Below are positions 5,796 through 11,543 of a stretch of DNA of 11,543 nucleotides, piece by piece. The translations under genes were made by a program, and so were the position numbers. Positions within the stretch are counted from its first letter, which is position 1; every line of letters begins with the position of its first letter. The stretch lies in assembly GCA_964360145.1 (NCBI GenBank), contig CAYHWW010000105.1, forward strand, positions 1 through 11,543, written 5' to 3'. The notes below the pieces were generated by a model. It was not told where the DNA came from, made no database searches, and worked only from the letters and a program-made list of their open reading frames with translations. Origin of the DNA: CAYHWW01 sp964360145. GTDB lineage: Bacteria > Bdellovibrionota > UBA1018 > CAYHWW01.

Positions 5796-7085
5796 CTTCG
5801 TAGACTCAAGCTCTTTTTCACCTTCTTCGATAGCCGCTTTGAAGATCTTGATCAGCGCACGTGGAAAACCGCGATCTACCGCGACTTCAGCGCGGGCCTC
5901 ATCACCGCCATGACCGCCATCCCCATGGGCATGGGTTTCGCCATGGCCTCAGGCCTGCGCCCCGAACAAGGCATCATCGCCGGCGCCGTGGCCTGCATCG
6001 TAGGCCGCACTTTCGGTGGCTCCAAGTACCAGGTCTATGGCCCCACGGCGGCTTTCATCCCGCTCCTGTATGGCATGATGCAGAGCTATAATCACAGCTT
6101 CCTCGTAGCGGTGTCCTGCATCGCCGGCGTGGCCCTCATGATCCTGGGCCTCACCGGCCAGGGCCGCATCGCGAAATACGTACCTGAATCCATCGTCGTC
6201 GGCTTCACCGTGGGCATTGGCATCTCCATCGCCCTGACCAACGTCGGCGATGCCTTTGGCTACAAGGCCGCGCTCGAAGGGGGGTTGCTCCAGAAGCTCT
6301 CCGCCCTCGTCTCAAGGTTCGGCGAGTTCAACATCTACGCCCTCATCCTCGCTACGATCACCTTCGTCCTGACCAAGGGGCTCCTGCGCATCTCGATCTA
6401 CATTCCCGCGCCCCTCATCGGCCTCGGCGTCTCAAGCCTCATCGCGGCCTCAGCGTTCGCCGACAAAGGCATCATTCTGGTGAGGGATAAGTTCGGGTCC
6501 ATCCCCAATAACTTCTTCGTCTTCACGCCCCCCGCACTGCCCGAAATCACCGTCAAGGTGGGCTTTGACATCGCGTACTATGTCGCGGCCATCGTGTTCA
6601 TTTCAGGGGTGGAAAGCCTTCTGTGCTCCTCCATGGCGGACAAACTCGCCAACAACAAAAAGACCCCGTTCAACCCAGATAAAGAGTTCTGGGGCCAGGG
6701 CCTGGTGCAAATCATCACCCCCCTCATCAATGGTTTCCCGTGCACGGGGGCGCTGGCACGCACCGCCACAAGCATCAAAGCCGGCGCCATGACGCCGCTG
6801 GCCGGTTACTTCAAAGGCTTTTTGAAGCTCGCCATGGCCTACTACATCGCGGGCTATCTTGAGCTCATCCCCATGGCCAGCATTGGTGGCATCCTTTTGT
6901 GGGTAGCCACCAACATGATCAAGGTGAGCGAAATCAAACACATCCTCAATCGAGGGCGCTTCCACGCCGCACTGATGCTCTACACCGCCATCATGGTGCC
7001 CATGACGGACTTCCTCACCGGCGTTCTCTCCGCATTGGCCCTCTACGGCGTGGCTCAGCTGTACATGAACACGACAGATCCTTAA
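5793..7085 (+). CDS. SulP/SLC26-family anion transporter lacking the STAS domain
   Basis: This 430-residue polytopic inner-membrane protein belongs to the SulP family (sulfate, bicarbonate and other anions). Family signatures: the first core helix region LITAMTAIPMGMGFAMASGL (36-55), VYGPTAAFIPLL in the TM3 region (81-92), ESLLCSSMADKL (274-285), and the conserved block NPDKEFWGQGLVQIITPLING then TGALARTATSIKAGAMTPLAG (294-338). The membrane core appears complete, but the protein ends directly after the last helix, without the cytoplasmic C-terminal STAS domain that takes most members to about 550 residues or more. There is no sign of a frameshift: the stop overlaps the lon stop by 4 bases, and no STAS remnant is visible. 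The substrate cannot be assigned; no carbonic anhydrase or sulfur genes adjoin. The start codon sits in the inverted repeat shared with recX, and AGAGGA lies 12 bases upstream. Confidence 0.88.
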   Translation: MLRRLKLFFTFFDSRFEDLDQRTWKTAIYRDFSAGLITAMTAIPMGMGFAMASGLRPEQGIIAGAVACIVGRTFGGSKYQVYGPTAAFIPLLYGMMQSYNHSFLVAVSCIAGVALMILGLTGQGRIAKYVPESIVVGFTVGIGISIALTNVGDAFGYKAALEGGLLQKLSALVSRFGEFNIYALILATITFVLTKGLLRISIYIPAPLIGLGVSSLIAASAFADKGIILVRDKFGSIPNNFFVFTPPALPEITVKVGFDIAYYVAAIVFISGVESLLCSSMADKLANNKKTPFNPDKEFWGQGLVQIITPLINGFPCTGALARTATSIKAGAMTPLAGYFKGFLKLAMAYYIAGYLELIPMASIGGILLWVATNMIKVSEIKHILNRGRFHAALMLYTAIMVPMTDFLTGVLSALALYGVAQLYMNTTDP

Positions 7086-9604
7086 TTCACCCGAGGCGCG
7101 GTGCTTTCTCCGCCCTTGGCTATGGTGGGGAGCACGATGTCATCGGTGGTGCGCTTCTTTAAGAAGTCTTGGGGGTTCTTCAAGTCAAGAGCCGCCCGCA
7201 ACACGTCGTCCGCATGCTCCATGAACAGAACCTTCAAGCCGTTGGTGATGTCCTTGGGGATCTTGCGCACGTCAGCGGCATTCTGCTTGGGCACGATGAC
7301 GGTGGTAACCCCACTCATCTTCGCCGCCAGCATCTTCTCTTTCAATCCGCCGATTTGGAGCACGCGGCCCCTCAGGGTGATCTCACCGGTCATGGCCACA
7401 TCACGGCGCACCGGGATGCGGGTGAATGCTGATGTGATCACCGTGGCCATGGTGACGCCCGCCGACGGACCATCCTTGGGGATGGACCCCTCCGGCACGT
7501 GGATGTGGACGTCATTCTTCTCGAAGAAGTCCTTATCCAAGCCCAGCAGGTCCGAGCGAGACCGCACGTAGGAGAACGCTGCCTGAGCGGACTCTTGCAT
7601 GACGGAGCCCAGCTGGCCCGTGATGGTGATCTTGCCCTTGCCCGGGAAGATGGTGCACTCGATCTGCAACAAGTCGCCGCCCACCTCGGTCCAGGCTAAG
7701 CCGTTGACGAGGCCGATCTCACTCTTGGCCTCGGTGGTGGTGATGTTGAATTTCGGCGGGCCCAGAAGCTCTTCGAGATCCTTCTCGGTGACGTTGAAGG
7801 TGGTCGGCGCCTTGAGCTTCGTCACCTTGGCGGCCTTTGTCTTCTTAGTGGCCTTAGCCGGCCTTTCACCATCCGCGGTCAGGGAAATCCCCTGGCGAGC
7901 GGAGACGACCTTGCGGGCCACCTTGCGGCACAGGGTGGCACACACGCGCTCCACGTTGCGCACGCCGGATTCTTTCACGTAGTGCTTGATGATGCTCTCC
8001 ATGGCGTCGTCGCTCACCGTGAGCATTTTATCCGTCAAGCCGTGCTCTTTGATCTGCTTGGGCAGCAGATACTTGCGGGCGATGGCCATCTTCTCGAGAT
8101 CGGTGTAACCCGACACGTTGATGACTTCCATGCGGTCCAGCAAAGGCCGGGGGATGTTGTGCAACCCGTTGGCCGTGAGGATGAACATGACCTGTGACAG
8201 GTCGTAGTCCACCTCAAGGTAGTGGTCACCGAAGTTCTTGTTCTGTTCGGGGTCGAGGACCTCAAGGAGGGCCGCCGAGGGGTCGCCCCGGAAGTCCATG
8301 CTCATTTTGTCCACTTCATCGAGGAGCATGACGGGGTTGATGGTGCCCGCCTTTTTCATGCTCTGGATGATCTTGCCAGGCATGGCGCCGACGTAAGTGC
8401 GGCGGTGACCGCGGATCTCAGCCTCGTCCCGCACGCCGCCCAGGGAGGTGCGCACGAATTTGCGGCCAATGGCCCGGGCGATGGAGCGAGCAAGAGAGGT
8501 CTTACCCACGCCAGGGGGGCCGTTGAAGCAGATGATGGAACCCTTGGCTTCGGTGTTCAAGGAGCGCACCGCGAGATACTCGAGGATGCGCTCTTTCACT
8601 TCCTCGAGGCCGTAGTGGTCTTCTTCGAGAATCTCATGGGAGGCCTTGAGGTCGATCTTGTCCTCGGTGGTGTCAGCCCAGGGCAGGCTCACGAGCCAGT
8701 CCACGAAATTGCGCACCACGGTGGCTTCCGCAGACATGGGCGACATCATCTTGAGCTTCTTGATCTCGCGCAGGGCTTTCTCAGCGGCTTCTTTGGGCAG
8801 CTTCTTGCCCTTCACGGCCTTCTCGAGATTGGCGAGCTCCACCTTGAACTCGTCTTTTTCGCCGAGCTCCTTCTGGATCGCCTGCATCTGTTCGTTGAGA
8901 TAATACTCTTTTTGGGACTTCTCCATCTGCTTCTTGACGCGGGTGCGGATGCGGCGCTCAACCTGGAGAATTTCCACCTCGCCCTGCATGAGGGAAAGCA
9001 GCTTTTCCAAACGACGACCGGCGCTGGAGATCTCGAGGATCTCCTGCTTGTCTTCGAGTTTCAAACTCAAGTGAGCCACGATGATGTCCGCCAAGCGGGA
9101 AGGGTCATCGATGCTGGCCACGCTCATCAGCATCTCTGGGGGGATGCGCTTGTTGAGCTTCACGTAGTTTTCAAAAGTAGTCTTAAGAGAGCGAATGAGG
9201 CCTTCAGCCTCCACACCCTTCTCCACGGACTCACTCATCTCTTCGACGGTGGCTTCCATGTAACGGTCGTTTTCCGAGAAGTTGAGGATGCGTGCGCGCT
9301 TCTTGCCTTCGACGAGCACCTTCACGGTATTGTCGGGAAGCTTAAGGATCTGGAGAATGGAACCCAGCGTGCCCACCGTGTAGATGTCTTTGTCGGTGGG
9401 GTTCACCGTGCCCGCTTGCTTCTGAGCCACGAGGAAGAGATCCATCTTTTTTGTCACGGCCTCTTCGAGGGCGTTGATGGATTTTTCCCGGCCCACGAAC
9501 AGGGGCACCACCATGTGTGGGAAGATGATGACGTCCCGCAATGGCAGAAGGGGAACCAGGTGCTTGGTGGTCTTTTTGTCCTTGGATTCTCTGTCTTTGC
9601 TCAT
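7082..9604 (-). CDS. lon: ATP-dependent protease La (LonA)
   Basis: This is a cytosolic homohexameric AAA+ serine protease that degrades misfolded and regulatory proteins. The chosen ATG (9602-9604) gives 840 residues. It has GGGAG 7 bases upstream, and the product begins MSKDRESKDKK before the LON N-domain motif VPLLPLRDVIIFPHMVVPLF. The frame is open 27 codons further upstream, but that part is not Lon-like. Domains: N-domain about 15-205; coiled-coil region about 215-290 (rich in Lys, Glu and Gln); AAA+ with Walker A GPPGVGKTS at 362-370, pore loop YVGAMPG and Walker B MLLDEVDK near 426-433; protease domain with catalytic Ser714 in KDGPSAG and Lys755 in GGLKEK. A Lys/Ala-rich insertion (about 574-600) precedes the protease domain and helps make it longer than the 784-residue E. 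coli enzyme. It lies downstream of clpX with one gene between, and its stop overlaps the sulP stop. Confidence 0.97.
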   Translation of the reverse strand: MSKDRESKDKKTTKHLVPLLPLRDVIIFPHMVVPLFVGREKSINALEEAVTKKMDLFLVAQKQAGTVNPTDKDIYTVGTLGSILQILKLPDNTVKVLVEGKKRARILNFSENDRYMEATVEEMSESVEKGVEAEGLIRSLKTTFENYVKLNKRIPPEMLMSVASIDDPSRLADIIVAHLSLKLEDKQEILEISSAGRRLEKLLSLMQGEVEILQVERRIRTRVKKQMEKSQKEYYLNEQMQAIQKELGEKDEFKVELANLEKAVKGKKLPKEAAEKALREIKKLKMMSPMSAEATVVRNFVDWLVSLPWADTTEDKIDLKASHEILEEDHYGLEEVKERILEYLAVRSLNTEAKGSIICFNGPPGVGKTSLARSIARAIGRKFVRTSLGGVRDEAEIRGHRRTYVGAMPGKIIQSMKKAGTINPVMLLDEVDKMSMDFRGDPSAALLEVLDPEQNKNFGDHYLEVDYDLSQVMFILTANGLHNIPRPLLDRMEVINVSGYTDLEKMAIARKYLLPKQIKEHGLTDKMLTVSDDAMESIIKHYVKESGVRNVERVCATLCRKVARKVVSARQGISLTADGERPAKATKKTKAAKVTKLKAPTTFNVTEKDLEELLGPPKFNITTTEAKSEIGLVNGLAWTEVGGDLLQIECTIFPGKGKITITGQLGSVMQESAQAAFSYVRSRSDLLGLDKDFFEKNDVHIHVPEGSIPKDGPSAGVTMATVITSAFTRIPVRRDVAMTGEITLRGRVLQIGGLKEKMLAAKMSGVTTVIVPKQNAADVRKIPKDITNGLKVLFMEHADDVLRAALDLKNPQDFLKKRTTDDIVLPTIAKGGESTAPRVN

Positions 9605-9611
9605 GTGCAAT

Positions 9612-9616
9612 CTCCC
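9612..9616 (-). promoter_or_regulatory. Shine-Dalgarno that fixes the lon start
   Basis: GGGAG on the minus strand, 7 bases before the ATG at 9602-9604. It supports this start over the in-frame ATG 27 codons upstream, which would also encode a non-conserved extension. Confidence 0.75.
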
Positions 9617-9699
9617 ACGATTACTTGAACATGGGTGCATATTGAAGTCAAACAACCCGCCAGGAATCAGGCAGGAGTTAACCACTCAGAGAAAAAAAA

Positions 9700-10674
9700 T
9701 CACTCCCCGTCGGCGCCGGCGCCCTCGATGCTCTCTGGCTCAGAGATGCGGATCTGGTTGGGCGTGGGCGGCTCGGCCATGGGTCTGTTATTTACAGGAG
9801 CAAGCTGGAGCGTGCCGAGGCCGCTGGGGCTTCCCCCCCGCCCCGTGCGCATGGGAATGCGACCCGCCGCCCCCGCGGGACGCGTGTCGTTGACCCCTTC
9901 ACGGGAGAGCGCGGTGGATACCGTGGTGCCGGCGGCCGGTTCGCGCACGCGGCCCGCGGCCACGCAGGCATAGTAGCTGGACATACGGTTCGCAACGTTA
10001 CGTGCCTCACGGATAGCACGGCGGGCCTTGCTGATTTGACGCAACGCACGTTTCACGTCGGGGCGCTCTTGCAGCTCCTCCGTGCTCAACAGCCGAGTGA
10101 GACGGTAAAGCCCCGCCTGCACCCCCGTCAGATTCCTCATGCGCACGGCAAACATCCCCGCCATCTCAGGCGTGGGGCTCATTTCATCCGTGGGCATGAT
10201 GTCGCCGGCGGGGTGATGATTGACGTGAGCATCGAAGACGGTATTCAGCTGGGAGTAAACTCGCCGGACGGCGAGGCGGCTGGCGGAACCATCCGTGGTG
10301 CGCAGGGGTAGCCGTGCGCAAACCTGCTCTAAGAGCCCCGAGCCGCAATGGCCTACAGCGGCGCGGCCAGCACCGGCTTGGAGCACATCGGCGTTGTCGC
10401 GGAGCAACGTGCGCAATGTTTTATTCAACTCTCCCTCTTGGGAATAAATCTTTTTCATGAGGACCATGTTCTTGCGAAGCTGCTCCTCGGGGATGCGCGC
10501 CACGGTGCCTCGGCACGCGGCACGGGACCCTCTTGCAACGGGGTCGGCATCCTCGCTCGCCGCCGCACCTGCGGCCTTCGTGGGATCCGCGGCATCTTCG
10601 ATGGGCTGGGCCCAGGAGGCCCCGGGCGTGGCGAAGGTCAGTGAACAAAACAACAGCGCGAGAGTCCTGGACAT
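9700..10674 (-). CDS. Secreted protein of unknown function between clpX and lon
   Basis: I do not recognise this 324-residue protein. The start at 10672-10674 has AAGGGGG just upstream and gives a clean signal peptide: MSR, a hydrophobic core LALLFCSLTFATPG, then ASWA before Gln23 as a likely signal peptidase I site. The mature part has an Ala/Asp-rich linker (about 25-45), a helical body with four cysteines (54, 110, 119, 237) that could form two disulfides, and a strongly basic helix near 208-232 (RALRQISKARRAIREARNVA). The C-terminal tail from about 245 is rich in Pro, Gly and Arg and looks disordered. No transmembrane helix follows the signal, so it is probably periplasmic or exported. 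It lies 67 bases after clpX and 95 bases before lon on the same strand and may be co-transcribed with both. Whether it has any functional link to proteolysis is unknown. A longer start at 10713 is possible but lacks this ribosome-binding site. Confidence 0.75.
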   Translation of the reverse strand: MSRTLALLFCSLTFATPGASWAQPIEDAADPTKAAGAAASEDADPVARGSRAACRGTVARIPEEQLRKNMVLMKKIYSQEGELNKTLRTLLRDNADVLQAGAGRAAVGHCGSGLLEQVCARLPLRTTDGSASRLAVRRVYSQLNTVFDAHVNHHPAGDIMPTDEMSPTPEMAGMFAVRMRNLTGVQAGLYRLTRLLSTEELQERPDVKRALRQISKARRAIREARNVANRMSSYYACVAAGRVREPAAGTTVSTALSREGVNDTRPAGAAGRIPMRTGRGGSPSGLGTLQLAPVNNRPMAEPPTPNQIRISEPESIEGAGADGE

Positions 10675-10678
10675 GAGT

Positions 10679-10685
10679 CCCCCTT
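10679..10685 (-). promoter_or_regulatory. Shine-Dalgarno that fixes the secreted-protein start
   Basis: AAGGGGG on the minus strand, 4 bases before the ATG at 10672-10674 (7 bases from the AAGG core). It favours a start that begins the protein directly with its signal peptide. Confidence 0.7.
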
Positions 10686-10704
10686 CAATATTTCTAATTG
10701 AAGG
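10682..10704 (-). repeat. Inverted repeat overlapping the ribosome-binding site of the secreted protein
   Basis: CCTTCAAT (10682-10689) and ATTGAAGG (10697-10704) are perfect 8-bp arms with a 7-base loop. In the minus-strand mRNA the 3' arm contains the AAGG of the Shine-Dalgarno. No T-run follows on either strand, so it does not look like a terminator. It may dampen translation or bind a regulator. Confidence 0.55.
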
Positions 10705-10741
10705 ATAACCCAATCACTCTGCTGACGGAAGACCAGGCAAC

Positions 10742-11543
10742 TTATGCCGACTCGGCTCTGGTTTCGTCTGGGGCCTTAGAGATGATTTTTGGTTTCTCAC
10801 CTTCGGTGACGCATTCCTTGGTGAAAATGACCCTCTTGGCATCGCCCTTGCCGGGGATGTCGTACATCACCTCGAGCATGCACTGCTCCATGATGGCGCG
10901 CAAACCGCGGGCGCCGGTGCCCCGCTTCAACGCTTCTTTCGCGATGGCGTTGATGGCCTCGGGCTCGAACTCCAATTCCACCCCGTCGTACCACATGAGC
11001 TTCTGGAACTGCTTCGTAATGGCGTTCTTGGGCTTGGTGAGGATTTCCACCAGCGCGGGCTCATCAAGCTCGTTCAGGGTGGCGATCACGGGCAGGCGGC
11101 CAATGAACTCGGGGATGAGACCGAAGCGTATCAAATCCTCGGGCTCCACCTTGCTGATGGTTTCAGAGAACGTGGTGAGCTTCTTCGACTCAACCTTGGC
11201 GGACATGCCTAAGCTACGCTTGCCCATGCGGTTGCCAATGACCCTGTCGAGGCCGACGAAAGCGCCGCCCACGATGAAGAGGATATTGGTGGTATCCACC
11301 TGAATGTAGTCTTGCTGCGGATGCTTGCGACCGCCCTTTGGGGGTACGGAGGCGATGGTGCCTTCGATGATCTTCAGGAGGGCTTGTTGCACGCCCTCGC
11401 CGCTGACGTCGCGGGTCACGCTGGGGCCTTCGCCTTAGCGGGCGATCTTGTCGACTTCGTCGAGGTAGACGATGCCCTTCTCGGCGCGCTCGATGTGGCT
11501 CTTGGCGGCGGCCAGCAGGTTCTGGATGATGCTCTAGACGTAC
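10742..11543 (-). CDS. clpX: ATP-dependent Clp protease ATP-binding subunit ClpX, C-terminal part, with two in-frame stops at the window edge
   Basis: ClpX is the AAA+ unfoldase that feeds ClpP. The window holds the C-terminal part and the gene runs off the right edge, so the N-terminal zinc domain and Walker A are missing. Seen in order: QNLLAAAKSHIERAEKGIVY, Walker B VYLDEVDKI, the hallmark VTRDVSGEGVQQALLKIIEG, GGAFVGLD, the arginine-finger segment GLIPEFIGRLPV, and the sensor-2 GARGLRAIMEQ. The C-terminal end is normal. Two in-frame stops interrupt conserved sequence on the minus strand: TAA at 11435-11437, after DKIAR, and TAG at 11534-11536, before SIIQNLL. Each is explicable by one base change (AAA to TAA, GAG to TAG). 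The flanking protein sequence is fully conserved, so sequencing error at a contig end is the likeliest cause; true pseudogenisation is the alternative. The uninterrupted part runs 10742-11434. Lon lies downstream, as in many clpP-clpX-lon clusters. Confidence 0.88.

Noticed and set aside
8222..9628. Long plus-strand open frame (468 codons)
   Set aside because: It is antisense to lon, whose AAA+ and protease motifs are unambiguous. The repeated His/Leu/Phe/Glu/Val composition is the mirror of Lon codons.
9605..9699. Promoter for lon, including a heat-shock-like CCCATGTT
   Set aside because: TTGACT on the minus strand has no acceptable -10 at 17-18 bases, and CCCATGTT has no heat-shock -35 at the usual distance. 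Too weak to list.
9692..9725. Possible terminator after the secreted protein
   Set aside because: A run of eight T follows the stop on the minus strand, but the only nearby stem is the short self-complementary GGCGCCGGCGCC, about a dozen bases away with almost no loop.
1..11543. CRISPR arrays, tRNA or rRNA genes
   Set aside because: No spaced direct repeats and no tRNA- or rRNA-like sequence were noticed on reading both strands.

Overview
The window (11,543 bases) looks like chromosomal DNA of a Gram-negative bacterium with about 60% G+C across most genes. A clpX/lon protease neighbourhood, a RecX protein and a YbiT-type ABC-F protein fit a proteobacterial or deltaproteobacterial/Bdellovibrionota-like lineage. 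That placement is an inference at low confidence, because there is no rRNA or other marker gene. The right edge may be a low-quality contig or clone end: clpX carries two in-frame stops in otherwise conserved sequence there.

Layout, left to right. (1) 1-331: no intact gene, only a decayed helix-turn-helix tail resembling a site-specific recombinase. (2) 332-2139, minus strand: a compact arsenic operon in transcription order arsR - arsI - arsC - aqpS. Its genes abut or overlap, it has a good sigma-70-like promoter with a dyad operator, and sampled lines are lower in G+C (roughly 42-57%) than the rest. There is no ArsB or Acr3 pump, so the aquaporin-like channel is the likely exit for arsenite made by the arsenate reductase and the ArsI C-As lyase. 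(3) 2195-3790, minus: a YbiT-type ABC-F translation ATPase whose second Walker A is degenerate. (4) 3871-5304, plus: an unusual SDR-fold protein with a four-cysteine N-terminal module and no catalytic tyrosine. (5) 5283-5747, minus: recX. (6) 5793-7085, plus: a SulP-type anion transporter lacking the STAS domain. (7) 7082-9604, minus: lon. (8) 9700-10674, minus: an unrecognised secreted protein. (9) 10742-11543, minus: the C-terminal part of clpX.

Two things stand out. First, recX and sulP are divergent and separated by only 45 bases. Those bases, together with both start codons, form a perfect 21-bp inverted repeat with a 9-base loop (5745-5795), so both genes have the same 5' leader and the same start context. 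Second, the usual clpX-lon neighbourhood is interrupted by a lineage-specific exported protein. The genes from 3871 to 9604 alternate in strand, and their convergent ends overlap (22 bases for SDR/recX, 4 bases for sulP/lon), leaving no room for ordinary terminators.

How the genes work together: the ars genes form one detoxification pathway (sense, cleave organoarsenical, reduce arsenate, release arsenite). ClpX and Lon are the ATP-dependent protein quality control pair. The remaining genes look like independent housekeeping units.
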